Below, in pieces: positions 23,484 to 32,889 of a stretch of DNA of 64,000 nucleotides. Position 1 is the first letter of the stretch; every line of letters starts with the position of its first letter. A program made the translations under genes and the position numbers. Source of the stretch: Crassaminicella profunda (GTDB lineage: Bacteria; Bacillota; Clostridia; Peptostreptococcales; Thermotaleaceae); assembly GCF_019884785.1 (NCBI RefSeq), contig NZ_CP082326.1:1791355-1855354 (forward strand). Reading direction: 5' to 3'. The notes beneath the pieces are model-generated. The model made no database searches. It was not told where the DNA came from and saw only the letters and a program-made list of their open reading frames with translations.

Positions 23484-23663
23484 TAAATATCACACTCCTA
23501 TTTTCCCCTTTGAGTCATTCAATCGCCTCCATAAACAATAATATAATTTTGCTATATATTTAATTTAGCCTGTTTTGTAGCTTATTATTCTTGATAAAAT
23601 TTGTAATAGAAATAGACAAACAAGAATACAAAGCTATCTAGGATATAGTAAATTTTACAAAAT

Positions 23664-23692
23664 AAAAAATAGGCTATAAAAGCCTATTTTTT
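23664..23692 (-). terminator. Terminator of recN
   Basis: AAAAATAGGCT, ATAA loop, AGCCTATTTTTTT; both flanks carry A/T runs. It separates recN from spoIVB. Confidence 0.88.
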
Positions 23693-23707
23693 TAGCAAAA
23701 TATGTAA

Positions 23708-25426
23708 TTATTTTAAACTGTTTTTAAAATGATTTCCTAAATTGATCATTTCTTTAGCATGCTCCATTGTTAAGTCTGTTAATGTTATACCACCTAATAA
23801 TCTACCTAATTCCATAATTCTATCTTCTTCTGATAATTTTTGAACATTTGTCAAAGTATTATTATCTTGAGAATTTTTTTCAATATAGAAATGATGGTCT
23901 GCCATTAATGCTATTTGAGGTAAATGGGTGATACATAAAATTTGATGGTTTCTAGATATTATTGCTAATTTTTCTCCTACAATATTTGCTGTACGTCCAC
24001 TAATCCCTGTGTCTATTTCATCAAAAATTAATGTTGGAATATTATCAGAATGAGCTAAAATCGTTTTAAAAGCCAGCATGATTCTTGACATTTCTCCACC
24101 AGAAGCAATTTTAGCAATTGATTTAGGCTGTTGTCCAGCGTTTGTAGAAATTAAAAACTCAATTTTATCTAGTCCTTTGGGTGAGAATATACTTTCATCT
24201 ACTTGATCTATATTATTTGCGAAATTCACTTTGAAAATAACTTTATTCATATTTAAACCTTCTAATACATGAATCATTTCTTTTTCTAAAGTTGATGATA
24301 TTTCTTTACGAATAGAACTGAGTTGAGTAGACAATTCAATATATTCTATTTTTATTTTATCTATATTGTTTCTTATTTCAACTACAATGGTTTCACTGTT
24401 CTCAAGTTCTTCTAATTCAAAATAAATTTTTTCCCTATAGGACAAAATTTCATCTATGGAATTTCCATATTTTCTTTTTAAATCATTGATTAAATCTAAT
24501 CGTTTTTCAATTTGTTCTAATACAAGGGGATCAAATTCAATATTGTCCCTATAATTCCTAATATCTCTAGATACATCTTCAAAGGTATAAGAGCATTCTT
24601 GTAGCATACTATACATATTTTTGATATGATCATCAAAATCTTTAATATTTTCTAATTCATGAATAATATTTCCGATGCCATCTATAATAGATAGATATCT
24701 ACCATCACCATTATATATTTTTTCATAAGAGCTTGACATAATGGTAAAGATTTTTTCACTATTAGAAAGAAGATTATATTCGGATAATAAATCAGTATCT
24801 TCTCCAACCTTTAGTTGACATGCATCAATTTCATTAAGCTGAAATTTTAATAAATCTTTTTTTCGTTCTCTTTCTAGTTCATTTCCACAAAGTTCATCTA
24901 GTTTATTTTTCAATTCCTTTAGTTCATAATATTTAGTAGCAACTTTTTTCTTTAAAGCAACGATTTTTTGTTCATCAAAAGAATCTAAAATATCAATATG
25001 GTTTTCAGGATATAATAGTGATTGATGAGCATGTTGACCATGTATATCAATTAAGTATTTACTAATTTCCTTCACTAATGAAGTCGTAACAACTCGATCA
25101 TTTATTCTAGATGTACTTCTACCACTGTTATAAATCTCACGCGTAATGATAATGATATCATTATCAAATAAATCGATACCTTTTTCATTTAGTATTTTTA
25201 TTAAATGTTGATTTTGTGAACGAAAGATCATCTGAATAACAGATTTATCAGTACCAGTACGAATGAAACTTTTATCCGCTCTTTCGCCAATTGCCATATT
25301 TACGGCATCAATAATAATTGATTTACCTGCACCCGTTTCACCTGTGAGAATGTTTAGACCTCCACCGAAACGAATATTTAGATTTTCTATTAATGCAAAG
25401 TTAGTTATAATTAATTCTAAGAGCAT
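23708..25426 (-). CDS. recN: DNA repair protein RecN
   Basis: The 572-residue SMC-like ATPase acts in double-strand break repair. Walker A GETGAGKS is at 29-36, a long coiled coil spans about 150-370, and the ABC signature KIASGGEMSRIMLAF with Walker B LIFDEIDTGISG follow near the C-terminus. Length matches the family (550-575). It follows argR by 15 bases in the conserved dxs-tlyA-argR-recN operon. No LexA box is visible directly before it. Confidence 0.97.
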   Translation of the reverse strand: MLLELIITNFALIENLNIRFGGGLNILTGETGAGKSIIIDAVNMAIGERADKSFIRTGTDKSVIQMIFRSQNQHLIKILNEKGIDLFDNDIIIITREIYNSGRSTSRINDRVVTTSLVKEISKYLIDIHGQHAHQSLLYPENHIDILDSFDEQKIVALKKKVATKYYELKELKNKLDELCGNELERERKKDLLKFQLNEIDACQLKVGEDTDLLSEYNLLSNSEKIFTIMSSSYEKIYNGDGRYLSIIDGIGNIIHELENIKDFDDHIKNMYSMLQECSYTFEDVSRDIRNYRDNIEFDPLVLEQIEKRLDLINDLKRKYGNSIDEILSYREKIYFELEELENSETIVVEIRNNIDKIKIEYIELSTQLSSIRKEISSTLEKEMIHVLEGLNMNKVIFKVNFANNIDQVDESIFSPKGLDKIEFLISTNAGQQPKSIAKIASGGEMSRIMLAFKTILAHSDNIPTLIFDEIDTGISGRTANIVGEKLAIISRNHQILCITHLPQIALMADHHFYIEKNSQDNNTLTNVQKLSEEDRIMELGRLLGGITLTDLTMEHAKEMINLGNHFKNSLK

Positions 25427-25441
25427 TCAAATACCCCCGTA

Positions 25442-25891
25442 CTACCTCATAAGTTTTTTGAATTTGCTTACGATTTCTTCTATTTTTTCTACATCTCTTA
25501 CAAGAATGAATATGGTATCATCTCCAGCAATTGTCCCTACAATATCTTGAACGTCCAATGCATCTAATGCTGCACAAGCTGCTTGTCCTGCTCCTATCAA
25601 TGTTTTTAAAACAATAATATTGCCAGAATAATCTATGGATAAGATAGAATCCTTAAATATTTTAACTAATCTGTCAGAAATAGCGCTTTCATGCTGTTTC
25701 ATTGAAGCATACTTATATCTTCCATTTTTACCCAAAACCTTTATAAGCCTCAGTTCTTTTATATCTCTTGATACCGTTGCTTGTGTTACATGAATATTAT
25801 TTTTTTTTAGAGCTTCAGCTAGCTCTTCTTGTGTCTCAACTTCATACTTATCAATAATCTCTAATATTTTTGCATGTCTTGCATATTTCAT
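25442..25891 (-). CDS. argR: Arginine repressor ArgR/AhrC
   Basis: The 149-residue protein has an N-terminal winged helix ([20 protein letters not shown], then [13 protein letters not shown]) and a C-terminal hexamerisation/arginine-binding domain with [13 protein letters not shown] and the arginine-contact [12 protein letters not shown] motif. It senses arginine and represses or activates arginine genes. AGGAGG lies eight bases before the ATG. Position between tlyA and recN is conserved in Firmicutes. Confidence 0.96.
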   Translation of the reverse strand: MKYARHAKILEIIDKYEVETQEELAEALKKNNIHVTQATVSRDIKELRLIKVLGKNGRYKYASMKQHESAISDRLVKIFKDSILSIDYSGNIIVLKTLIGAGQAACAALDALDVQDIVGTIAGDDTIFILVRDVEKIEEIVSKFKKLMR

Positions 25892-26017
25892 ACTTAGCCT
25901 CCTATTCTTTTATTTATCATATGAAATATGTATAAAACCTATCCCAATAATTCATATTAACATATTAGTTATTCTACATAATTATAAAATATCCTCTTAA
26001 TTTTTATTCAAATAAAT

Positions 26018-26037
26018 AGATAACCTTTCGGTTATCT
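26018..26037 (-). terminator. Terminator-like hairpin at the end of tlyA
   Basis: On the minus strand AGATAACC, GAAA tetraloop, GGTTATCT, then ATTTATTTG. The arm overlaps the tlyA stop codon. Suggests partial termination before argR. Confidence 0.75.
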
Positions 26038-26847
26038 TTTATTTAATAAATCGTGGGAACTTGCAACAATATCTTGAATGATTTTTTCTAGATCAATTTG
26101 ATCCTCTGCTTCTTTATTAACCAAATAAGCAAGATATTCTATATTTCCCTCAGGACCTTTTATTGGAGAAAATGATAATCCTTTCAGTGTTAATCCCATA
26201 TCTAAAGCAAAGGATAATATTTGATGAATAACCTCTTTGTGGACTTTAATATCTCTTACTACCCCTTTTTTTCCAACCTTCTCTCTACCTGCTTCAAATT
26301 GAGGTTTGATTAAAGCAACGATTTCTCCATTTTCTTTAATCAATTTTTTGGCAACAGGGAGTACAAGTTTTAAAGATATGAAAGAGACATCAATAGATGC
26401 AAAATCTATTTCATCATTAATATCTTCTTTTGTAACATATCTTATATTCGTTCGTTCCATTACAACTACTCTTTCATCTTGTCTTAATTTCCAAGCTAAT
26501 TGGCCATACCCCACATCAATTGAAAAAACTTTTGTTGCACCATTGATCAACATACAATCTGTAAATCCACCTGTAGATGCACCTATATCTAAGGTTTTTT
26601 TGTTTTTCAAATCAATGTGAAACTCGTTCATGGCTTTTTCTAATTTTAGTCCACCACGACTTACATAAGGCATGACTTTTCCTTTGATTTCAAATTTTGC
26701 ATCAGAATCTACTTTTGTGCCGGCTTTATCCACTCTTTGATTGTCTACAAAAACAATACCTGCCATAATACTTGTTTTGGCTTTCTCTCGGGAGTCAAAA
26801 AATCCTTTCTCCACTAATATTATATCCAGTCTATTCTTTTCTCCCAT
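26032..26847 (-). CDS. tlyA: TlyA-family rRNA 2'-O-methyltransferase
   Basis: The 271-residue protein has an N-terminal S4 RNA-binding domain (about 5-65, RLDIILVEKGFFDSREKAK) and an FtsJ-like SAM methyltransferase domain with TLDIGASTGGFTDCML (motif I), and DFASIDVSFISL and LIKPQFEAGRE as later motifs. Related enzymes methylate cytidines of 16S/23S rRNA. Often mis-annotated as hemolysin. It starts 11 bases after dxs. Confidence 0.95.
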   Translation of the reverse strand: MGEKNRLDIILVEKGFFDSREKAKTSIMAGIVFVDNQRVDKAGTKVDSDAKFEIKGKVMPYVSRGGLKLEKAMNEFHIDLKNKKTLDIGASTGGFTDCMLINGATKVFSIDVGYGQLAWKLRQDERVVVMERTNIRYVTKEDINDEIDFASIDVSFISLKLVLPVAKKLIKENGEIVALIKPQFEAGREKVGKKGVVRDIKVHKEVIHQILSFALDMGLTLKGLSFSPIKGPEGNIEYLAYLVNKEAEDQIDLEKIIQDIVASSHDLLNKR

Positions 26848-26858
26848 ATAAATCTCTC

Positions 26859-28745
26859 CTAGCGATTAATCATTTCTTTTACATGTGCTATTACCCCTTC
26901 TATATCAAGGTGATAGACTTTCATCAACTCATCTGTATTTCCATGTTCAATGAACTGATCTGGAATTCCTAGTATTTTTATATTTTTATCATATAATTTA
27001 TTTTTATGAATCAATGATAAAACTTGACTTCCAAAACCACCTTTTATCACATTGTCTTCTAGTGTAACAATATTTTTGCATTTTAAACATTCTGAAATAA
27101 TTGTTTCTTCATCTAGAGGCTTTGCAAATCGTCCATTGATTACTGTACAATGAATGCCTACTTCTTGTAACCTTTTAGTTGCTTCATAAGCTGTTCTTAC
27201 CATTTTTCCAAAGGCAATAAAGCATACATCTTTTCCTTTTGTAAGAACTTCTGCTTTCATATCTGTAATATTATAGTTGTTGCTAATAGAAGTAAAATCG
27301 TCGCTTTCTCCTCTAGGATATCGAATAGCAACAGGACCTTTTAAAGATACTGCGTATTTTAGCATCTCTACTAGTTCAGCACCATCTTTAGGAGCTAAAA
27401 TTTGTATATTTGGAATGTGCATTAAAAAAGAAATATCGAATACACCATGATGTGTTTCACCATCATTCCCCACTAATCCGCTACGATCTATACAAAATAC
27501 AACAGGTAAATTTTGTAAACAAACATCGTGAACCACTTGATCATAACCTCTTTGCAAAAATGTTGAATATACAGCAAAGAATGGTTTTAATCCATTTGAA
27601 GCAAGTCCAGCAGCAAAAGTTACAGCATGTTGTTCTGCAATGCCTACATCAAAGAAACGACTTGGATAGGTAGCTGCAAATTCATTTAGCCCTGTTCCTG
27701 AAGGCATTGCTGCAGAAATAGCTACGAGACTAGAATCCTCTTTTGCTAAGTTTACCAATGCATTTCCAAATACAGATGAATAACCAGGTCGTGCATTCTT
27801 CTTTTTCATAACTTGACCACTTTCAATAGAAAATGGTCCTATTCCATGAAATTTATCTGGATTTTTTTCAGCATAAGTATAGCCTTTACCTTTTTTTGTA
27901 ATTACATGAATAAAGACAGGGCCTTTTATATTTTTGGCTCTTTTTAAAACAACTTTCAATTCCTTTATATCATGTCCATTTACAGGGCCTAAATATGTAA
28001 ATCCAAGCTCTTCAAACATAACTCCTGGAACCAAAAAATATTTTAAGCTATCCTTTGCTTTTCCAGCTGTTTTATACATAGCTTTCCCAACTGCCGGAAT
28101 CTTATTGAGTAGAGATTCAACATCCCCTTTGACTTTGAAATACTTAGGATCTGTCCTTAAACGATTTAAGTATTTAGAAAGACCTCCAACATTTTGAGAT
28201 ATACTCATTTCATTATCATTTAATATAACAATAAAATCTGCATTTGTATGGCCGGCATGATTTAATGCTTCAAAAGCCATACCTCCAGTAAGAGCTCCAT
28301 CTCCAATAATAGATAGTACGGAATATTTTTCACCCTTTAAATCCCTAGCTTTTGCTATTCCAAGACCTGCTGATATGGAGGTACTGCTGTGACCTGTTTC
28401 AAAGCAATCATGTTCACTCTCACATCTCTTAGGAAAACCGCTTAGTCCTTTATGTTTTCTTAATGTAGGAAAGAGATGGCGTCTTCCTGTTATGATTTTA
28501 TGTACATAGGCTTGATGTCCTACATCCCATACAATACGATCTTTAGGGGTATTAAAAACACTATGTATGGCTAAACTCAGTTCAACTACTCCTAAATTTG
28601 AAGCCAAATGTCCTCCTGTCTTTGAGACACTTTCAATTAAAAACTTTCGTATGTCATCTGCTAAATATTTTAATTCTTCATCCGTTGCATTTTTTAAATC
28701 TTTAGGAGATTTTATTTTAGATAGTAAATCTCTCACGGATTTCAT
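26859..28745 (-). CDS. dxs: 1-deoxy-D-xylulose-5-phosphate synthase
   Basis: The 628-residue thiamine-diphosphate enzyme condenses pyruvate and glyceraldehyde-3-phosphate in the first step of the MEP isoprenoid pathway. TPP site motifs are IGDGALTGGMAFEALNHAG and ILNDNEMSIS; the conserved FDVGIAEQHAVTFAAGLA and DRSGLVGNDGETHHG segments are complete, and the length is normal. It lies directly after oapA and with ispA brackets the OLE RNA, the conserved context of OLE loci. Confidence 0.97.
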   Translation of the reverse strand: MKSVRDLLSKIKSPKDLKNATDEELKYLADDIRKFLIESVSKTGGHLASNLGVVELSLAIHSVFNTPKDRIVWDVGHQAYVHKIITGRRHLFPTLRKHKGLSGFPKRCESEHDCFETGHSSTSISAGLGIAKARDLKGEKYSVLSIIGDGALTGGMAFEALNHAGHTNADFIVILNDNEMSISQNVGGLSKYLNRLRTDPKYFKVKGDVESLLNKIPAVGKAMYKTAGKAKDSLKYFLVPGVMFEELGFTYLGPVNGHDIKELKVVLKRAKNIKGPVFIHVITKKGKGYTYAEKNPDKFHGIGPFSIESGQVMKKKNARPGYSSVFGNALVNLAKEDSSLVAISAAMPSGTGLNEFAATYPSRFFDVGIAEQHAVTFAAGLASNGLKPFFAVYSTFLQRGYDQVVHDVCLQNLPVVFCIDRSGLVGNDGETHHGVFDISFLMHIPNIQILAPKDGAELVEMLKYAVSLKGPVAIRYPRGESDDFTSISNNYNITDMKAEVLTKGKDVCFIAFGKMVRTAYEATKRLQEVGIHCTVINGRFAKPLDEETIISECLKCKNIVTLEDNVIKGGFGSQVLSLIHKNKLYDKNIKILGIPDQFIEHGNTDELMKVYHLDIEGVIAHVKEMINR

Positions 28746-28768
28746 CTCTCTTTCTGGTTAAATCTACC

Positions 28769-29383
28769 CTATTTCTTTTTATCAGAAAAAAAATCTATAC
28801 CAACTTTATGATGTACATAGTATAGAATTTTACCAACATGAAATACAATTTCTTTTGATTTTTTTAGTGCAACTTCTTTACCTAATGCTTTTCCGCCTAC
28901 GGTAATAGAAGCAACAAATCCACTTAGTCCAATACTAAGAAAAGGAGTGTTTATATTTTTTATTTTAGTAAACTGCAAAATAAGGATTGCAGCTGCTGCA
29001 CCACTAACAATTCCACATATATCTCCTATCACATCATTACAAAAATTTGATACAGGACCTGCATTACGTACTAATTTCAATGCAAATTTAGCACCTTTTA
29101 TTTTATTAGACGACATAGAATGAAAGGGTTTTTCATTTGCAGCTGCAACAGCTATTCCTATTAAATCAAATAAGATACCGATAAATATAATCGTAATAAG
29201 AATAAAGAAAGCAATAAGAATATGTACTTTTCTGAGTACTGTCTCAGAAATAAAGCTTATGCCAATAGCTAAAAAGAATGTCCATATGGTTATCCATATA
29301 ACCCATTTTAGGTTATAACCTTTAAAATTCTTTTTTGCTTTTTTCTTTTTATGAGTATTGGTTCCTTTAGATTCTATTTCCAT
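28769..29383 (-). CDS. oapA: OLE-associated membrane protein OapA
   Basis: The 204-residue protein has a lysine-rich N-terminus (10-21) and about four membrane helices (26-46, 53-78, 117-138, 146-166). The loop KFALKLVRNAGPVSNFCND with GDICGIVSG resembles the DUF21/CNNM-like fold, so databases may call it a CorB-like Mg transporter. It lies immediately 3' of the OLE RNA and before dxs, exactly where the OLE-associated protein A gene (BH2780 in Bacillus halodurans) is found. OapA binds OLE RNA and recruits it to the membrane. I use ATG 29383 after AGGTG; an upstream GTG at 29392 is possible. Confidence 0.9.
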   Translation of the reverse strand: MEIESKGTNTHKKKKAKKNFKGYNLKWVIWITIWTFFLAIGISFISETVLRKVHILIAFFILITIIFIGILFDLIGIAVAAANEKPFHSMSSNKIKGAKFALKLVRNAGPVSNFCNDVIGDICGIVSGAAAAILILQFTKIKNINTPFLSIGLSGFVASITVGGKALGKEVALKKSKEIVFHVGKILYYVHHKVGIDFFSDKKK

Positions 29384-29449
29384 TATTATCACCTATAAAA
29401 TATTCCATGTTGTATGGACTGAATAAATTTTTCAATAAATTATTAAATA

Positions 29450-30017
29450 GAGTGGCAGCATATTGAGTAAAGTTTACGGCTTAGGTCTAGTTGGATTTCC
29501 CAAAGAAATACTGGTTTGTCGCCAAATCAGCGGTTTCCCTTTAAATTTCTTTTTACTTTGTCGCCAAAAGTAAGACTAGATTACCACTTAGTCCGCACTG
29601 TAATCCTCAATAGGCTTCATAAGAACAGTCTAGGAGTTTTCCTCAACAGTCAAACTATTTCTTAGCCTCTTTTGCAGAATAGGTTTCGAACAGCAATATG
29701 ATCATTCCATTGGGCCCAATGGAATGGATCATTGTATCCATTATCCACCATATTCCACTCAAGGCAGGCTACGCTGCATGAAAGGTAAATCTCACTGCAG
29801 GTTTATCCTAAAAAAGAAAAATTTCTTTTTTAAGTCTCCGCGAAGAGAGGGTCATCGCCCACATGCCATTGTGGATCGCCCCCTGCTTCTTACTCCCAGC
29901 AATGACCCCCGACTGGGCGTCAGCAGCCAATACCAGGAACTTCATCGATGTGCCCTTTGACGGATTTTTAGCCCCGCCTTCAGAAATGGCAGATCTGACT
30001 AGAATACTGCGCCACTC
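29450..30017 (-). ncRNA. ole: OLE RNA (ornate, large, extremophilic)
   Basis: A non-coding block of about 570 bases, markedly more GC-rich and structured than its surroundings, lies between isoprenoid genes and directly before oapA. On the minus strand its 5' GAGTGGCGCAGTATT and 3' AATATGCTGCCACTC ends pair, closing the whole RNA. The inside has many stems, including the blocks GGCTGCTGACGCCCAGTCGG and GGGGTCATTGCTGGGAGTAA in the conserved 5' domain. Length (about 600 in known members), locus and partner gene all match OLE, which forms a membrane ribonucleoprotein linked to stress and magnesium/energy adaptation. A small open frame on the opposite strand (29724-29960) is a shadow. Confidence 0.92.
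29700..29730. repeat. Long perfect palindrome inside the OLE RNA
   Basis: ATTCCATTGGG and CCCAATGGAAT (29704-29725) form a 22-base perfect palindrome with GGGCCC at the centre, extended by flanking GATC copies at 29700 and 29727. In RNA it would be a hairpin with almost no loop, or a self-dimerisation site. Confidence 0.85.
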
Positions 30018-30056
30018 ATAAAGTAAACATTATTATAACATAGAAAAATTTGAATA

Positions 30057-30500
30057 TCAAATGACCATATTAGCAATAAAAATCCCCAAGATTGCACCTG
30101 CAAAAACTTCAACAGGGGTATGGCCAATTAGTTCTTTAAGTCTTTTATCCCCTATGGGTCTATGGTTTTGCCGATCTTGTATCATTTTATTTAGTATAAT
30201 AGCTTGCTTTCCAACAGCGCGTCTTACACCAGAAGCATCATACATAACGATGAGAGCAAAAGCTATAGAAATAGCATAAAGTGTAGAGTCCCAGCCATGC
30301 TTAAGTCCAATTGCAGTAGATAAACCCATAACCAATGATGAATGAGAACTAGGCATTCCTCCAGAACCTACAAATCGATACAAGTTAACTTTCTTTTCGA
30401 TTATAAGCGTAATGATAACTTTTAATGTTTGTGCAATAAACCATGATAAAAGGGTAGTATAGATTACTTCATTTCTAACGATTTTTTGAAAAAAGAGCAA
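30057..30500 (-). CDS. Divergent PAP2 family protein (YuiD-like, DUF212)
   Basis: The 147-residue membrane protein shows the divergent PAP2 marks GSGGMPSSHSSLVMGLSTAIG near residues 45-65 (given as GGMPSSHSSLVMGL), YDASGVRRAVGKQA and a C-terminal GHTPVEVFAGAILGI. These resemble the phosphatase motifs of PAP2 enzymes that act on lipid phosphates, possibly polyprenyl diphosphates. It lies 17 bases after ispA and before OLE RNA, an isoprenoid context that supports a lipid-phosphate substrate (inference). Confidence 0.88.
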   Translation of the reverse strand: MLFFQKIVRNEVIYTTLLSWFIAQTLKVIITLIIEKKVNLYRFVGSGGMPSSHSSLVMGLSTAIGLKHGWDSTLYAISIAFALIVMYDASGVRRAVGKQAIILNKMIQDRQNHRPIGDKRLKELIGHTPVEVFAGAILGIFIANMVI

Positions 30501-30517
30501 ATTATTTCCTCCTTCAA

Positions 30518-31408
30518 TTAATATTCCCTTCCTACAAGATAATCAGATAATTGGATGAAAAATTTCGATTTATTGCCAAAATGATCAATAGCTTTGACGC
30601 TTTCATTGAAAAGTTCATTCACTTTTTTCTTTGATACATCAAGACCATATAGGGAAGGATATGTGGATTTTTGATTGTCAACATCACTACCCACTTTCTT
30701 ACCAAGTTTTTTTTCATCTCCAATAATATCTAAAATATCATCTCTAATTTGAAAGCCAAGGCCAATATTTTTTGCAAAAGTAGTTAAAGCTTCTAATTCT
30801 TCATCACTTGCTCCACCAAGGATGGCACCAGCTCTAATTGGCGCAATAATGAGTGCTGCTGTCTTATTATTATGTATAAAGTCTAATGTAGCTTTATCAA
30901 TTTTTTTATTCTCACTTAACAAGTCTACAACTTGTCCACCAATCATGCCATGAATTCCTGAAGCGTTAGCAATTTCTTTCATAGCTAATACTTTTCTTTC
31001 AAGATGTTCATTGTTTTCTAAAGTAGCTTTAATCATTAATTCAAATGCATAGTTAAGGAGCGCATCTCCTGCAAGAACAGCAATACCATCTCCATATACT
31101 TTATGATTGGTAGGTTTACCTCTTCTATAGTCATCATTATCCATAGCAGGTAAATCATCATGAATTAATGAATAGGTATGAATCATTTCTATAGCACATG
31201 CAAATGGAAGTACTTTTTTTACATTACCTCCTACAAATTCGCAAGCTGCCATCATAAGAATGGGACGTAATCTTTTTCCGCCTGCAAAAACACTATATCT
31301 CATAGCATCAAAAATAAGGTTTTGAGGATGATCTCCCTTTGGCAAATATTCTTCCATGGCATTTTCTACTAATTCAGCTTTTTTTTGTAATTCTAATTTT
31401 AAGTCCAT
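30518..31408 (-). CDS. ispA: Polyprenyl (farnesyl) diphosphate synthase
   Basis: The 296-residue trans-prenyltransferase has both Asp-rich motifs: DDLPAMDNDD (first) and DDILD (second), plus GGKRLRPIL and GDALL. It makes farnesyl or geranyl diphosphate from IPP and DMAPP. ATG 31408 follows GGGGGG and lies one base after the xseB stop, so translation is probably coupled. Together with dxs it frames the OLE RNA. Confidence 0.95.
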   Translation of the reverse strand: MDLKLELQKKAELVENAMEEYLPKGDHPQNLIFDAMRYSVFAGGKRLRPILMMAACEFVGGNVKKVLPFACAIEMIHTYSLIHDDLPAMDNDDYRRGKPTNHKVYGDGIAVLAGDALLNYAFELMIKATLENNEHLERKVLAMKEIANASGIHGMIGGQVVDLLSENKKIDKATLDFIHNNKTAALIIAPIRAGAILGGASDEELEALTTFAKNIGLGFQIRDDILDIIGDEKKLGKKVGSDVDNQKSTYPSLYGLDVSKKKVNELFNESVKAIDHFGNKSKFFIQLSDYLVGREY

Positions 31409-31409
31409 A

Positions 31410-31670
31410 TTATTCCCCCCTAAAGTCATCTAAGTCACATGAAGAAAAGGAAATCTCCTTTCCATCCATCATGATACTTATTTTCTGCTCAGCTTGATCT
31501 AATATATTATTACAATATCTATATAGTTTAATTCCTTCTTCATAAAGGGATAAAGTTTCATCTAAAGTAAGTTTCCCTTCATCTAAAAGCGTTAAGACTT
31601 CTTCAAGTTTTTTTAGGGCATTTTCAAAAGAGTCATTATTTTTGAGTCTTAAATTTTGAGATGTATTCAA
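31410..31670 (-). CDS. xseB: Exodeoxyribonuclease VII small subunit
   Basis: The 86-residue protein has the typical FENALKKLEEVLTLLDEGKL (about 14-33) and LYEEGIKLYRYCNNIL segments. The start is TTG 31670, chosen because AAGGAGGAG lies seven bases upstream inside the end of xseA; the ORF could formally be extended but no other start has a ribosome site. It overlaps xseA by 35 bases, implying coupling of the two subunits. Confidence 0.92.
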   Translation of the reverse strand: MNTSQNLRLKNNDSFENALKKLEEVLTLLDEGKLTLDETLSLYEEGIKLYRYCNNILDQAEQKISIMMDGKEISFSSCDLDDFRGE

Positions 31671-32889
31671 ATAAATGCTCCTCCTTCTCTTTTTCAGTGA
31701 CAATACATGATGCCACACCATCAGTTAACATAATATTTATAGAGTCCCCTTGACTTACCTTCTCTATTGTATTGATTATTTGATTATGATCCTTATCAAA
31801 TACAATTGCATATCCTCTTAATATTGTTGAAAGTGGATTAATTGCCTCGAGCTTAGCGATAGAACCAACTAATCTAGCTTTGTAAGATTCCAATTTCATA
31901 TGGGCATGATTTGATAAATCCTTTTGCACTAGGTCAAGGGTTTGACGTTCTTCATTGATTCTATTTTGTAAGTAGGATAGTAATTTTGTTTCATCCACTT
32001 TTACAAGTGCATTTCTTTTTTCTTTTAATCCTTGAGATAATGAAGCATTCATTTTATTGTAATAAGTTTGCAGTGCATATTTTATATCTAATATACGAGG
32101 AACTGCTAATTCTGCTGCTGAAGAAGGCGTTGGAGCTCTTAAATCAGCTACGAAATCAGAAATTGTATAATCTGTTTCATGACCAACAGCCGAGATAATA
32201 GGAATTTTTGAATGAAATATACTTTGTGCCACTACTTCCTCATTAAAAGCCCATAATTCCTCAATAGAACCTCCACCTCGGCCTATAATAATTAAATCTG
32301 TAGATGTAGCATTTTGATTAATTTGATCAATAGCTTTAGAAATCTCTCCAGCTGCATTTTCCCCTTGAACTAATACTGGATAAATCACAATATCAACATA
32401 GTGATTTCTTCTTTTTATTACAGAAATAATATCTCGAATTGCTGCTCCTGTAGGAGATGTAACCACGGCAATTTTCTTAGGGAAAAAAGGTATTTTTTGC
32501 TTTTTAGCAGAATCAAACAAACCGCTTTTTTCAAGTTTTATTTTCAATTGCTCAAAAGCTAAATACAATGCCCCTATTCCGTCAGGTTCCATTTCCTCTA
32601 TATACAATTGATATTGTCCGTCTCTTTCATAGGCAGATACATATCCTTTAACAAGTACCTTCATACCATTTTCAGGAATAAATTTTATTCTTTGATTATT
32701 TCCTTTAAACATGACACAGTTGATCTTACTCTTTTCATCTTTTAGAGAAAAATAGAAATGTCCACTTCCATGGGCTTTAAAATTTGAAATTTCTCCTTTT
32801 AAATGAATATGATTTAAAATAGGATCACTGCTTAGTATTTTTTTTATATATTTATTGAGTTCTGAAACAGTTAAACTTCTTATTCGCAT
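31636..32889 (-). CDS. xseA: Exodeoxyribonuclease VII large subunit
   Basis: The 417-residue subunit has an N-terminal OB-fold (about 1-105, with ISNFKAHGSGHFYFSLKDE) and the central nuclease domain with VTSPTGAAIRDII and IIGRGGGSIEELWAFNEE, followed by a coiled coil. With XseB it degrades single-stranded DNA. It overlaps folD by 10 bases and xseB by 35. Confidence 0.96.
   Translation of the reverse strand: MRIRSLTVSELNKYIKKILSSDPILNHIHLKGEISNFKAHGSGHFYFSLKDEKSKINCVMFKGNNQRIKFIPENGMKVLVKGYVSAYERDGQYQLYIEEMEPDGIGALYLAFEQLKIKLEKSGLFDSAKKQKIPFFPKKIAVVTSPTGAAIRDIISVIKRRNHYVDIVIYPVLVQGENAAGEISKAIDQINQNATSTDLIIIGRGGGSIEELWAFNEEVVAQSIFHSKIPIISAVGHETDYTISDFVADLRAPTPSSAAELAVPRILDIKYALQTYYNKMNASLSQGLKEKRNALVKVDETKLLSYLQNRINEERQTLDLVQKDLSNHAHMKLESYKARLVGSIAKLEAINPLSTILRGYAIVFDKDHNQIINTIEKVSQGDSINIMLTDGVASCIVTEKEKEEHLFEYISKFKTQK

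Noticed and set aside
29724-29960. 78-codon plus-strand frame
   Set aside because: It is antisense to the OLE RNA core; proline/arginine-rich composition comes from structured GC-rich RNA.
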